A DNA stretch of 64,000 nucleotides from Flavobacteriaceae bacterium (GTDB lineage: Bacteria > Bacteroidota > Bacteroidia > Flavobacteriales > Flavobacteriaceae): assembly GCA_013043685.1 (NCBI GenBank), contig JABDNT010000002.1:62001-126000 (forward strand), given 5' to 3'. Each line of letters starts with the position of its first letter. Within the stretch, counting starts at the first letter, position 1. Shown in pieces: positions 35,321 to 45,260 of the stretch. The notes beneath the pieces were generated by a model that did not search any database, was not told the DNA's origin, and saw only the letters and a program-made list of their open reading frames with translations. A program made the translations under genes and the position numbers.

Positions 35321-37117
35321 ATGAAGAACATCCGCAACTTTTGTATCATTGCCCACATAGACCACGGTAAAAGCACCCTGGCAGACAGGCTGTTGGATGC
35401 AACCGGTTCGGTAACTGCCCGTGAACAACAGGCCCAGTTACTGGATAATATGGATCTGGAGCGTGAAAGGGGCATTACTATTAAGAGTCATGCCGTTCAA
35501 ATGGAGTATGAATATGAAGGAGAGCAATATATTCTGAACCTTATTGATACTCCCGGCCATGTGGATTTCTCATATGAGGTATCCCGCTCTATCGCGGCCT
35601 GTGAAGGAGCATTGCTTGTTGTTGATGCGGCACAAAGCATACAGGCTCAAACCATTTCTAATTTATACCTGGCCCTTGAGAATGACCTGGAGATTATTCC
35701 GGTTCTCAATAAAGTGGACCTTCCGTCTGCAAATCCCGAAGAGGTAACCGATGATATCGTTGACCTGCTTGGTTGCGATGCCAAGGAAGTTATTCCGGCG
35801 TCGGCTAAGACCGGTTTTGGTATAAAGGAAATTCTAAAAGCTATAATCGAAAGGGTTCCTGCTCCTAAAGGAGAGCCTAACGAACCTCTTCAGGCCCTTA
35901 TTTTCGACTCGGTATATAATCCCTTTCGCGGTGTTGAGACCTACTTTCGAGTCTTAAACGGAGAGATTCGTAAAGGACAGCAAATAAAGTTCATGGCCAC
36001 CGGCAAGAATTATTTCGCCGATGAAGTAGGAACTCTCAAGCTAAAACAATTACCTAAGCAAGTTATTAAGACCGGAGATGTTGGTTACCTAATCTCGGGC
36101 ATAAAAGATGCGCGGGAAGTGAAAGTTGGTGATACTATAACTGATGCGAAAAACCCTACTACAAATATGATTGAAGGGTTCGAGGACGTGAAGCCTATGG
36201 TATTTGCAGGCATTTATCCTGTGGATACAGAAGATTATGAAGAGTTACGGGCTTCCATGGAAAAGCTTCAGTTAAACGATGCTTCCTTAGTGTTCCAGCC
36301 TGAAAGCTCTGCAGCTTTAGGGTTTGGATTCCGCTGTGGATTCCTGGGAATGCTGCATTTGGAAATTATACAGGAGCGGCTGGAACGGGAATTCGATATG
36401 ACCGTCATTACTACAGTCCCAAACGTATCCTACCAGGCTTATACTAACAAAGAGCCGGATACGCCAATACTTGTAAATAATCCATCCGATCTTCCGGAAC
36501 CTTCAACGCTTAATCGTGTTGAAGAACCATATATCAAAGCCAGTATTATAACCAAGGCAGATTTTGTAGGCCCTGTGATGTCGCTTTGTATTGAAAAGCG
36601 AGGCCAGATAACGAATCAAACATATTTAACCCCGGAGCGCGTGGAATTGAATTTTGATATGCCGCTGGCCGAGATCGTATTCGATTTCTATGACCGACTT
36701 AAAACAGTATCACGAGGTTACGCTTCCTTTGATTATTCTCCTATTGGTTTACGTGCTTCCAAACTTGTAAAAGTGGATGTACTGCTCAACGCAAATACTG
36801 TCGATGCGCTTTCCGCGCTATTGCATCAGGACAATGCCTACGACATTGGAAAGAAGATGTGCGAAAAACTCCGACAGCTGATCCCTCGCCAGCAATTTGA
36901 TATTCCTATTCAGGCAGCTATTGGTTCAAAGATCATCGCCAGGGAGACCGTTAAGGCTCTTCGAAAAGATGTTACCGCTAAATGTTATGGGGGTGATATC
37001 AGCCGAAAAAGAAAGCTGCTCGAAAAACAGAAGAAAGGTAAAAAGCGTATGAGGGCTGTTGGAAATGTCGAGATTCCACAGGAGGCATTTATGGCTGTTC
37101 TGAAATTAAATGATTAA
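35321..37117 (+). CDS. lepA: Elongation factor 4 (LepA)
   Basis: 598 residues, the standard length. The start at 35321 gives [19 protein letters not shown] (G1 motif AHIDHGKS), then DTPGHVDF (G3) and NKVDLP (G4). The LepA-specific C-terminal domain ends [17 protein letters not shown] near residues 562-578. A ribosome-binding GTPase implicated in elongation back-translocation and 30S assembly. Monocistronic between its promoter and a strong terminator. The upstream in-frame ATG at 35258 precedes the promoter and is not used. Confidence 0.98.
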   Translation: MKNIRNFCIIAHIDHGKSTLADRLLDATGSVTAREQQAQLLDNMDLERERGITIKSHAVQMEYEYEGEQYILNLIDTPGHVDFSYEVSRSIAACEGALLVVDAAQSIQAQTISNLYLALENDLEIIPVLNKVDLPSANPEEVTDDIVDLLGCDAKEVIPASAKTGFGIKEILKAIIERVPAPKGEPNEPLQALIFDSVYNPFRGVETYFRVLNGEIRKGQQIKFMATGKNYFADEVGTLKLKQLPKQVIKTGDVGYLISGIKDAREVKVGDTITDAKNPTTNMIEGFEDVKPMVFAGIYPVDTEDYEELRASMEKLQLNDASLVFQPESSAALGFGFRCGFLGMLHLEIIQERLEREFDMTVITTVPNVSYQAYTNKEPDTPILVNNPSDLPEPSTLNRVEEPYIKASIITKADFVGPVMSLCIEKRGQITNQTYLTPERVELNFDMPLAEIVFDFYDRLKTVSRGYASFDYSPIGLRASKLVKVDVLLNANTVDALSALLHQDNAYDIGKKMCEKLRQLIPRQQFDIPIQAAIGSKIIARETVKALRKDVTAKCYGGDISRKRKLLEKQKKGKKRMRAVGNVEIPQEAFMAVLKLND

Positions 37118-37141
37118 TTGATATTCAGCAATTTATACAAT

Positions 37142-37172
37142 AATCCGAAGTAAACACACTTCGGATTTTTTT
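37142..37172 (+). terminator. Terminator after lepA
   Basis: Perfect stem AATCCGAAG / CTTCGGATT with an 8-nt loop, followed by a T-run; 24 nt after the lepA stop. Confidence 0.88.
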
Positions 37173-37186
37173 GTGCCTTTTTCATT

Positions 37187-37264
37187 ATGAAAGTCAGGAT
37201 CCTCTTATTATTTATAGCCTTTTCAGTAATTGTTGGGGTTCGAATAGCCCTTGATAAAAATTAA
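37187..37264 (+). CDS. Possible 25-residue membrane peptide
   Basis: ATG to TAA encodes a basic start (MKVR), one hydrophobic helix and a short polar end. It lies right after the lepA terminator with no clear promoter or ribosome-binding site, and no homologue is recognised. It may well be a chance ORF. Confidence 0.15.
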   Translation: MKVRILLLFIAFSVIVGVRIALDKN

Positions 37265-37316
37265 TGTGTGCAAAGAATTATCGATTGTAAACCCAGGGTT
37301 CCAGCCCGAAGATTTA

Positions 37317-37544
37317 TTATCCTCCGCAGTCAGCACCATCATCCAGGAGGTCCTGCAGGTAAAGATCATAGGGAGTCCCGGTATTTTCACCATTCACCGA
37401 AGCATTGCCATCTCCCTCTTCACATAATACAAAGTCCAGGGTCTGAGGTGCCGAACATGTTACACAACCTCCTGTATCATCACTCTTACAGGATGTTAAA
37501 AAAGCGATGCCAAGCAGGGCTATAATGGTATAATAAAATTTCAT
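37317..37544 (-). CDS. Small cysteine-containing lipoprotein
   Basis: 75 residues from ATG 37544, where a lipoprotein signal begins (MKFYYTIIALLGIAFLTSC; lipid Cys at 19). The upstream open frame lacks a signal and is rejected. The mature part has C-x-x-C (GCVTCS), then a further Cys in VLCEEGDGNA, a VNGENTGTPYD motif and a final ADCGG, giving four Cys that could bind metal or form disulphides. The GDGNAxVNGExTG pattern appears to me to recur in small flavobacterial lipoproteins; function unknown. Last gene after the antiporter, 49 nt downstream. Confidence 0.7.
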   Translation of the reverse strand: MKFYYTIIALLGIAFLTSCKSDDTGGCVTCSAPQTLDFVLCEEGDGNASVNGENTGTPYDLYLQDLLDDGADCGG

Positions 37545-37593
37545 GAATATCTTGTAACTACATCGAGAACGAATTTGGTTTGTCTTTATTACG

Positions 37594-39465
37594 CTACTGA
37601 TCCTCCTGAGATTCATTTGAGTTATTCATTTGAACAACTCCCTCCAAATCTATAGGCTTACCCAGGTAGACGATCTGACAACCTTTGTCGACATGCATAT
37701 TCTCCGGATCGGTGATAAGTTCCAGATTATTTTTTTCGTCCTTCAGAAATAAAGCAACTACCTCATCTTTCTTCTCAATTCGGTTTAGAATTTCCAAAAA
37801 CTGATCTTTTGAATTAATAGGCAAGTCCTGAATGGAAGGATATTCGGAAACTACCTGGACCAATTTGAGGTAGTCGTGAGTTGTGGTTAGAATATCATTC
37901 CTGGTTCCCGGTCTTATTTCCCCGGATTTCAGTTCATCTGCACTCATAAGCCGATATGAGCCATTCTCTCCGAGGGTTTTCCCATATTTGCTGATCGCTT
38001 GCTTATTGATTTCAGGGTTTCCCGTCATCGCGATAAGGTATCCCACATCGTTCAATTCGATATTATCTGTGAGGTCATCTGTATGAATACTTGCGTTCAT
38101 GGCTTCCAGCCCCAGATCCTTGGCCCGGTCGATATTACTGCTGTTAGTGTCAACCAAAACAACATGGCGATTGTTCTTTTGCAAATAAACGCCGATCAAT
38201 CGCGATACTTTAGAAGCTCCTATGATGACAATTCCTTCGGAAGTTTTCAGAAAAACGCCTACAATAGAAGCGAATAGCCTCGCGGTAGCCGCATTCAATA
38301 AAACAGTCACAAGCACGACCGCAAATACTAAAGGCGTAATATATTCAGCACCTGGAATCCCCTGTTCGACCAGTTTCGTACCAAAGAGAGAAGCAATACC
38401 CGCTGCTACGATTCCCCTGGGGCCTACCCAGCTTATAAATAATTTTTCATTGGTTTTTAAACTACTGCCTGTGGTACTTAAAAATACCGCCATCGGTCGA
38501 AGTACAAAGATGATAACTGCAAGCAGAATGCCGGTTTCCCAATTATAAACAAGCAGAAGGTCGTCCAGGGTTATATTGGCAGCTAATAAAATGAACAGGA
38601 TCGAGATTAATAACACACTCAGTGATTCCTTAAAATATAAAAGTTCTTTCAGGCTGGGCAGATCGCTATTCCCTAAAAACATCCCCATCACAACCACTGC
38701 CAATAATCCGGATTCGTGCGCAAAAACGTCACTTTCAACAAAAATTAGGAGCACGACGGATAAAGACACCACGTTTAAAAGGTAGTGTGGAATAAACCTT
38801 TTCTTTATAGCATAATATAGCGCATATCCTCCCGAAATCCCGAACGAAAAACCAATAAGCACGATCTTTCCAAATTCAACCAATGCTTGTTTCGTATACC
38901 CGGCATCACCCCCAACACTTATAAATTCAAAGACAAGTACGGCGACCAAAGCGCCAATTGGATCGATAAGAATTCCTTCCCACTTGAGTACCGCTGATAC
39001 TTCTTTCTTCAAAGGAATATTCCTTAATATGGGGGTGATTACAGTTGGTCCTGTCACAATGATGAGTGCCGAAAATAAAAAGGCAATGCGCCAGTCGAGA
39101 CCAAAGATATAATGCGCCGCCACACCCCCGCCTATAAAAGTAACTGCGGAACCCAGGCTAATAAGTTTGCCAATAACCGGGCCTATCTTTTTAACTTCTT
39201 CGCTTCGCAGTGTAAGCCCTCCTTCAAAAAGAATGATCCCAATAGCAAGTGACACAAAATAGAATAAATTCTGACCAGGGAAAAACCCTGATTTTCCATC
39301 AAAAATGGGTTGAATCCATTGTGATCCATCTTCAGAAACAAGAGTTGAAATAGGCCCCACGAATAGGCCTATAAGTATCAATGGTAAAATTGCCGGAATT
39401 TTCAACTTCCAGGCCACCCATTGAGCAAGTATCCCTAAGACAATTATTCCGGCCAGTTCGAGCAT
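37594..39465 (-). CDS. Cation:proton antiporter (CPA1-type) with TrkA domains
   Basis: 623 residues. About twelve to thirteen transmembrane helices (1 to ~400) with an LFEGGLTL motif and a WEGILIDPIGALVAV segment holding the Asp-containing transport motif. An RCK/TrkA-N domain follows (~410-540, GIVIIGASKVSRL with VVLVDTNSSNI), and then a TrkA-C-like segment (~545-610). NhaP2-like antiporters exchange Na+ or K+ for H+ at the inner membrane. The RCK domain implies regulation by nucleotide. Divergent from the USP-SulP pair. Confidence 0.9.
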   Translation of the reverse strand: MLELAGIIVLGILAQWVAWKLKIPAILPLILIGLFVGPISTLVSEDGSQWIQPIFDGKSGFFPGQNLFYFVSLAIGIILFEGGLTLRSEEVKKIGPVIGKLISLGSAVTFIGGGVAAHYIFGLDWRIAFLFSALIIVTGPTVITPILRNIPLKKEVSAVLKWEGILIDPIGALVAVLVFEFISVGGDAGYTKQALVEFGKIVLIGFSFGISGGYALYYAIKKRFIPHYLLNVVSLSVVLLIFVESDVFAHESGLLAVVVMGMFLGNSDLPSLKELLYFKESLSVLLISILFILLAANITLDDLLLVYNWETGILLAVIIFVLRPMAVFLSTTGSSLKTNEKLFISWVGPRGIVAAGIASLFGTKLVEQGIPGAEYITPLVFAVVLVTVLLNAATARLFASIVGVFLKTSEGIVIIGASKVSRLIGVYLQKNNRHVVLVDTNSSNIDRAKDLGLEAMNASIHTDDLTDNIELNDVGYLIAMTGNPEINKQAISKYGKTLGENGSYRLMSADELKSGEIRPGTRNDILTTTHDYLKLVQVVSEYPSIQDLPINSKDQFLEILNRIEKKDEVVALFLKDEKNNLELITDPENMHVDKGCQIVYLGKPIDLEGVVQMNNSNESQEDQ

Positions 39466-39610
39466 AAGCTATTAATTTGTGTGAAAATAGTAATAATCAA
39501 GGTATGCCAAAAATAATTAACCCTGCTTTATTTTTTCGGGACCTTTAAATGGAGGGTTGTCGTAAAGTGTAAAAAAATAGTATCTTCCCGGCACTGCCAA
39601 ACCAACTATC

Positions 39611-40459
39611 TTGAAATATCACGAGTTTAATACTATAGGAATTGGAGTCGCATTCTCTCCAAACCTCAAAGCGAATATTTATGAAGCCTCCAGGCTCGCA
39701 ATCTTTTTTGAGTCGAGACTTGTTTTAATTCATGTTGGTGATCGTTCTAATGAGAAAACCGAAATAATTAAGTCGCATTTAATGCCCTTTATTGACCGCG
39801 AGCTGGATTATGAAATACTTTTCGTGCCTGGAGATCCCGTATCAGTTATTCTGGATTCAGTTGAAAGAGAAAATATTGATCTCCTTCTGTTGGGTGCATT
39901 ACAAAGAGAAAAGTTCCTGCAGTTCTATATTGGAACAATAGCCCGTAAAATTACACGAAAAGCAAGTTGTGCGGTTCTGCTGCACATTAATCCATCGGTG
40001 CAGCGAGTACCGTGCAAACATATAGTGGTAAACGGGATGAAGTCGGATAAATCTGCAGAAACCATTGCCTCGGCGTTCTATGTTGCTTATAAACTTGGAA
40101 CAGATCGCCTTACTATAGTCGAGGAAATAAGTCAGGATGAAGTTGCCGTAAAGGTCGAGGATGACAAATCGTTGCGCAAATCGGCTTTGATTCGCGATAA
40201 ACTCAGGCGAAGAGAAAGTAATAGGGTAAAAAAAATAATACAAGAAGTTCCTCAGCTATTTAAAAAAGGGGTGGCAGTTACTTCCCAGCCAATCTTTGGA
40301 CGTCGCGGTTATTCTATAGGGCATTACGCCGAACTGGTTAGGGCAGACCTTTTAATTCTAAGCGCACCTGGAAAAAGCGGATTAAGAGATCGGATATTTC
40401 CTCATGATAATGAATATATCTTAAAAGAATTACCCACCGATGTACTAATTCTGCCATGA
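39611..40459 (+). CDS. Universal stress protein, tandem, coupled to SulP transporter
   Basis: 282 residues. Start is TTG at 39611: no ATG precedes the conserved FNTIGIGVAFSP strand. Two USP domains lie at about 1-135 and 140-282. In the first, LLLGALQREKFLQFYIGTIARKI is the conserved nucleotide-side helix region; in the second, ADLLILSAPGKSGLRDRIFPHD. The stop overlaps the SulP ATG by 4 nt (ATGA), so expression is coupled. USP-linked transporters are known; a regulatory role for SulP activity is inferred. Confidence 0.85.
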   Translation: MKYHEFNTIGIGVAFSPNLKANIYEASRLAIFFESRLVLIHVGDRSNEKTEIIKSHLMPFIDRELDYEILFVPGDPVSVILDSVERENIDLLLLGALQREKFLQFYIGTIARKITRKASCAVLLHINPSVQRVPCKHIVVNGMKSDKSAETIASAFYVAYKLGTDRLTIVEEISQDEVAVKVEDDKSLRKSALIRDKLRRRESNRVKKIIQEVPQLFKKGVAVTSQPIFGRRGYSIGHYAELVRADLLILSAPGKSGLRDRIFPHDNEYILKELPTDVLILP

Positions 40460-42663
40460 TCCCGAAAAAAAACGCCATATCATTATTCTTTCGTGTCCTG
40501 CCAAAGAATATCTTCTCCGGTTTTGTGGTAAGCCTTATCGCTTTACCCCTGGGTCTGGGATTGGCAATGGCAAGTGATGCGCCGCCTATAGCAGGTATCA
40601 TAGCCGCGATAGTTGGAGGTTTGGTCGTTTCTTTCCTCGGCGGAAGTTTTGTGACCATCGTCGGTCCCGGAAATGGACTGGTTGGCGTTCTTTTGGTCGC
40701 TGTAACAACCCTGGGCTTAGAAGGAACCTATGCGGCAGTAATTTGTTCAGGCGGATTATTATTGATTCTCGGTTTTCTGAGGATGGGCAAATTGGCTAAT
40801 TTCTTTCCTTCTTCGGCTATTCAGGGAATGTTGGCGGCTATCGGTCTAATCATTCTGGGGAAGCAGTTTCATGTGATGTTAGGAAATAAGATCAGCAGGG
40901 AGGGTAGTATTGATTATTTACTTGAAATGCCAGGAACTATATTCGCTGTATTCAAGTATGATAACATGGCATTGGTATATGCTGCGGTCGCTGGAATTTT
41001 AAGTTTATTGATTATGGCGTATTATCCGAAGATCAGAAATAAATATTTGCAACTTATTCCTGCTCCTATGTGGATTGTATTGCTTTCGATCGCCTTTAGC
41101 TATTTTATGGAACTTGTGATTCAGGCGCCCAATCCTATCCATCCGGAATATATGGTCGCCGGAATCCCGGAACCCGCAGAGGTAGTGTCCCAGATACCAT
41201 CACCCGATTTTAGTTTAGTCTCCGGTTTCCCTTTTTGGATGAGTGTACTGGCACTCACCCTTATAGCGAGTATTGAGTCCTTGTTGAGCATTAAAGCCGT
41301 GGACAAACTGGATCCCGATCGAAGAAGGAGCAACGTAAATAAGGATCTGAAGGCGCTAGGGCTCGCTACGGTAGGAAGCGGATTCCTGGGAGGGATCAAT
41401 GTGGTCACTGTTATTGCAAGAAGTTCGGTGAATGTTAATAATGGAGCCAGCAATCGTTCGTCCAATTTTTTTCATGCTCTATTTTTAACTGTTTTCATAG
41501 TGTTGTTCAGTACACAACTTACCCGTATCCCATTACCTGCTTTAATGGCGATTCTTGTATTTACAGGTTATAAGCTGGCGTCGCCTTCAACTATTCGAAA
41601 GATATTCAATATTGGAAAAGAACAATTGCTCATTTTCTTTACCACCCTGGTCGTTACTTTATATGTCGACCTAATTGTTGGGATCATTGCAGGTGTGGTA
41701 GTTACGATTATTATCCATTCATTTGTTGCTAAAAGTATTTCACTATTCTTCAGTAATGTGCAAAAACCAAATGTACTTATGTACAAGGAAATGGATTCCG
41801 GGAGTTATTACGTGAGTGTAAAGCATTTTTCATCTTTTCTCAATTTTTATAAGCTTAAGCAAAAACTTGATATCATCCCGGAAGAATCGGATGTGGTAAT
41901 CGATTTTAGCCTATGTGAATTTGTGGATCATACCGTCATGGAAAGCCTAAATAGTTATCAAAATGTTTTTGCTAAAAGAGGGGGGAATTTTGAAGTGATT
42001 GGACTGGATCTTCATGATACGGAATCTGAACATCCTTTCGCGCTCAGAAGGCTTATACCGGGATTCCAGTTCATACAGAAAAATCTTACCAAAAGGCAAT
42101 CTACCTTAAAAGAAGTCGCGGAGGATTATGATTTGAACTACGCATTTGATAGCGTGGAGGATGTTCGGTTTATTGAAGATTTTATATTCTTTCGGACCAA
42201 GCAGATTCAGCGCGTTTACAACCAATTATTCAATGATATTGCGAGCTTTCGGATATTTGACCTTACTTTTTCGGAAGGTGCATTCATCGCCCGCGAAGTT
42301 GTGCGCACAACAATGCTTCATATTGAGCTGGAACGAGATCTGCCGGTTTTTACCCTGGATCGGGAAGGATTTCTGGAAAAAGTATATGCTTTTGCTGGAT
42401 TTAAGGATATCCCCATAGACAATCATACCGATTTCTCCAAGCGATTCTATCTTCTGGGAGAAGATGAGGGTTCTATCAAAGAATTCTTTACAGATGACCT
42501 GGTGCATTTCTTCGAGAGTAACCCGTATTATCATATCGAGTCCAATGGTCATTCCTTGTTATTATTCGGAAAAGAACGCCTGGCGGGAATAAAAGAGATC
42601 AAAGCAATGCTCGATTTTGGGAAACGTCTTAAGGATGTGATCGACAGCGAGTACTTTTCTTAA
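40456..42663 (+). CDS. SulP family anion permease with STAS and unusual C-terminal extension
   Basis: 735 residues. The SulP core (~15-430) has about fourteen helices. It starts FSGFVVSLIALPLGLGLAMASDAPP, carrying the SulP TM1 signature, and continues GGSFVTIVGPGNGL. A STAS domain follows (~440-550, VVIDFSLCEFVDHTVMESL). A further ~180-residue segment (about 555-735) is not part of a normal SulP protein. It contains SKRFYLLGEDEGSIKEFF and SNGHSLLLFGKERL, reminiscent of DUF3137-like domains. Transports sulfate, bicarbonate or another anion; substrate not predictable. Coupled to the upstream USP. Confidence 0.9.
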   Translation: MIPKKNAISLFFRVLPKNIFSGFVVSLIALPLGLGLAMASDAPPIAGIIAAIVGGLVVSFLGGSFVTIVGPGNGLVGVLLVAVTTLGLEGTYAAVICSGGLLLILGFLRMGKLANFFPSSAIQGMLAAIGLIILGKQFHVMLGNKISREGSIDYLLEMPGTIFAVFKYDNMALVYAAVAGILSLLIMAYYPKIRNKYLQLIPAPMWIVLLSIAFSYFMELVIQAPNPIHPEYMVAGIPEPAEVVSQIPSPDFSLVSGFPFWMSVLALTLIASIESLLSIKAVDKLDPDRRRSNVNKDLKALGLATVGSGFLGGINVVTVIARSSVNVNNGASNRSSNFFHALFLTVFIVLFSTQLTRIPLPALMAILVFTGYKLASPSTIRKIFNIGKEQLLIFFTTLVVTLYVDLIVGIIAGVVVTIIIHSFVAKSISLFFSNVQKPNVLMYKEMDSGSYYVSVKHFSSFLNFYKLKQKLDIIPEESDVVIDFSLCEFVDHTVMESLNSYQNVFAKRGGNFEVIGLDLHDTESEHPFALRRLIPGFQFIQKNLTKRQSTLKEVAEDYDLNYAFDSVEDVRFIEDFIFFRTKQIQRVYNQLFNDIASFRIFDLTFSEGAFIAREVVRTTMLHIELERDLPVFTLDREGFLEKVYAFAGFKDIPIDNHTDFSKRFYLLGEDEGSIKEFFTDDLVHFFESNPYYHIESNGHSLLLFGKERLAGIKEIKAMLDFGKRLKDVIDSEYFS

Positions 42664-42717
42664 TTATCCCTTAAGAATAACTATCATTAACGCTACTTTT
42701 ATTATTTTGCGGCTCCA

Positions 42718-43578
42718 ATGAAATTATTCCCCATAGAATCTGGAAATTTCAAGCTTGACGGAGGCGCTATGTTTGGTGTAGTGCCCAAGACTTTATGGTC
42801 TAAAACAAACCCGGCCGACAAAAACAATATGATTGATATGGCAGCTCGCTGCCTCCTGGTTGAAGACGGTAAACGGCTTACGCTAATCGACACCGGAATG
42901 GGAAATAAACAAAGCGATAAATTTTTCGGATACTATTATCGCTGGGGCGATCATTCACTGGATACGTCCTTAAAGAAATACGGATTCCATCCCGATGATA
43001 TTACCGACGTATTCATGACACACCTTCATTTTGATCATTGTGGTGGTAGTGTTCAGTGGAATAAGGGCCGAACGGGATATGAGCCGGCTTTTAAGAATGC
43101 CACTTTCTGGAGTAATGCCCGACACTGGGATTGGGCCGTCCATCCGAACCGGCGTGAAAGAGCTTCATTCCTTAAAGAGAATATTCTGCCCATGGAGGAA
43201 AGCGGACAACTAAAATTTGTTCCCGATCCGAAAACTGATTACGTAGAAAAGAGCGAATTGAATTTCGGCATTTTCTTTGCAGACGGACACACCGAAAAAC
43301 AAATGTTGCCTCATATTCAATATAAAGATAAAACCATAGTTTTTGTCGCGGACCTGCTTCCTACTGCAGGACATCTACCCATACCGTATGTGATGGGATA
43401 TGATACCAGGCCTTTGTTGACGCTCCCTGAAAAAGAGAAATTTTTAAATGCTGCGGCCGACAATAATTACTATTTGTTTTTAGAGCATGACGCTCATAAC
43501 GAAATTATAACTGTTAAACACACTGAGAAGGGTGTCCGGCTGGACGAGTCCTTCACTTTTAATGAATTATTTAATTAA
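42718..43578 (+). CDS. MBL-fold metallo-hydrolase
   Basis: 286 residues. The metallo-beta-lactamase motif THLHFDHCGG gives ligands H102, H104, D106 and H107. Further His/Asp ligands lie in NARHWDWAVHP and FVADLLPTAGH. The N-terminus resembles quorum-quenching lactonase-like (AiiA/QQ) MBL proteins, but the substrate is uncertain. Opens a run with the S8 and M1 peptidases (8 nt to the next gene). TACTTTTA at 42694-42701 is a possible promoter. Confidence 0.88.
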   Translation: MKLFPIESGNFKLDGGAMFGVVPKTLWSKTNPADKNNMIDMAARCLLVEDGKRLTLIDTGMGNKQSDKFFGYYYRWGDHSLDTSLKKYGFHPDDITDVFMTHLHFDHCGGSVQWNKGRTGYEPAFKNATFWSNARHWDWAVHPNRRERASFLKENILPMEESGQLKFVPDPKTDYVEKSELNFGIFFADGHTEKQMLPHIQYKDKTIVFVADLLPTAGHLPIPYVMGYDTRPLLTLPEKEKFLNAAADNNYYLFLEHDAHNEIITVKHTEKGVRLDESFTFNELFN

Positions 43579-43586
43579 TATTTAAG

Positions 43587-45260
43587 ATGAAATTGACTAA
43601 AATTTTTATGGTAGCCTTTGCTTTGGCTACACTGCTCGCAAGCTGTGGAAACAGTGTTGCGCCTATCGTTTCTACTCCAATTGAGAATATAGATACGCTT
43701 CCTTTAAAAACAGCCCCTCTTACCGATGAAGGGTTTAAAACCTGGGCATCTGCCGATCTGCTTTCCGATACGATTCCCGGGATGAGTGTAGATAGGGCGT
43801 ATGCCGAAATCCTCAAGGGTAGAAAAGGACAAAAGGTAATTGTTGGTGTTGTGGATAGTGGAGTAGATATTGAACACGAGGATTTAAAGAATGTTATCTG
43901 GGTAAATAAAGATGAAGTACCCGGTAACGGAAAAGACGACGATAAGAATGGCTATGTTGACGACGTACATGGTTGGAATTTCCTTGGAGACATCGTAGGT
44001 GAGAATATGGAATATGTTCGTTACATGAAAAAATTGGGACCAAAATTCGATGGCAAATCCGAAAATTCTATAAGTGCTGCAGACCGTGCCGACTTCGCCA
44101 TTTATCAAAAAGCGAAAGCTGAATATGAGAAAGAATATCAGGAAGTTCTGGCAAATAAGAATAGATACGACCAAATTTTAGGTCAGTTAAAGCCTGCGCA
44201 CCAGGCTATTGCGAAGAAGCTTGGCAAGGAAGACTACAATCAAAAGGATTTAGCCGCGATTAGTGATCCGTCGCCTTCCGAGCAACAACAAATTGGTATG
44301 CTTAATCAAATGCTAAACTACGGCGATACGGTTCCGGAAGTAATTAAAGAACTTAATGGCGGAATAGATTATTTCTCAGGCAGGCTGGATACTCATTTCA
44401 ATATGAATAAGGACTTTCGGATGAAATTGAACAACGATCCCGATGATTTTTCAACTAAGTACTACGGGAATAATGATGTGGATGGCCCGGATCCAAAGGA
44501 GGAAGACGCGCAACACGGCACGCACGTAGCGGGAATTATTGCTGCACAAAGGAATAATGGTGTGGGAATGAATGGGGTTGCCAATAATGCTGAGATCATG
44601 GTTATTCGAACAGTCCCGGACGGAGATGAATATGACAAAGATGTGGCTTTAGCAATTCGTTACGCCGTAGATAACGGTGCAAAAGTGATCAATACCAGTT
44701 TTGGCAAATACTTTTCAACTCACCCGGAATGGGTTCGTGATGCAATAAAATATGCCGCCTCCAAAGATGTGTTAATTGTAAATGCAGCAGGAAATGAAGG
44801 GCTTAATCTGGATACTATTGAAGTATTCCCGAATGATCAGACCATGACCGGACCGGAAATCGCGAATAATGTTTTAACCGTTGGAGCTCTCAGCTATAAA
44901 TACGGAAGTGAAATGATCGCCAGCTTTTCTAATTACGGAAAGTCGAATGTAGATGTGTTTGCCCCAGGGGTAAAAATCTGGTCGACCACTCCTTTGGATA
45001 CATACGAATACCTACAGGGAACTTCTATGGCTGCTCCGGCAGTTGCAGGTGTTGCTGCGACCATCAGGTCTTATTATCCTAAATTGAGTGCGGCTCAGGT
45101 AAAGCAAGCTATAATGGATAGCGGACTCACATCAAAAAGCCCGGTGATCCTGGCTGGTGAATCTTCAAATCAGGATAACTTCAGTAATGTTTCTAAATCT
45201 GGTAAGATGGTAAACATGTACAACGCCCTTATCCTGGCAGATAAAATGTCAAGAAAATGA
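43587..45260 (+). CDS. S8 family serine peptidase, lipoprotein
   Basis: 557 residues with a lipoprotein signal (FALATLLASC, Cys at 20). The subtilisin triad is D90 in GVVDSGVDIEHEDL, H310 in QHGTHVAGIIA, and S480 in GTSMAAPAVAG. About 180 residues rich in charged helix lie between D90 and H310, much longer than in classical subtilisins but usual for Bacteroidota S8 lipoproteins. Presumably degrades protein in the periplasm or on the surface. The M1 peptidase gene overlaps its 3' end by 4 nt (ATGA). Confidence 0.94.
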   Translation: MKLTKIFMVAFALATLLASCGNSVAPIVSTPIENIDTLPLKTAPLTDEGFKTWASADLLSDTIPGMSVDRAYAEILKGRKGQKVIVGVVDSGVDIEHEDLKNVIWVNKDEVPGNGKDDDKNGYVDDVHGWNFLGDIVGENMEYVRYMKKLGPKFDGKSENSISAADRADFAIYQKAKAEYEKEYQEVLANKNRYDQILGQLKPAHQAIAKKLGKEDYNQKDLAAISDPSPSEQQQIGMLNQMLNYGDTVPEVIKELNGGIDYFSGRLDTHFNMNKDFRMKLNNDPDDFSTKYYGNNDVDGPDPKEEDAQHGTHVAGIIAAQRNNGVGMNGVANNAEIMVIRTVPDGDEYDKDVALAIRYAVDNGAKVINTSFGKYFSTHPEWVRDAIKYAASKDVLIVNAAGNEGLNLDTIEVFPNDQTMTGPEIANNVLTVGALSYKYGSEMIASFSNYGKSNVDVFAPGVKIWSTTPLDTYEYLQGTSMAAPAVAGVAATIRSYYPKLSAAQVKQAIMDSGLTSKSPVILAGESSNQDNFSNVSKSGKMVNMYNALILADKMSRK

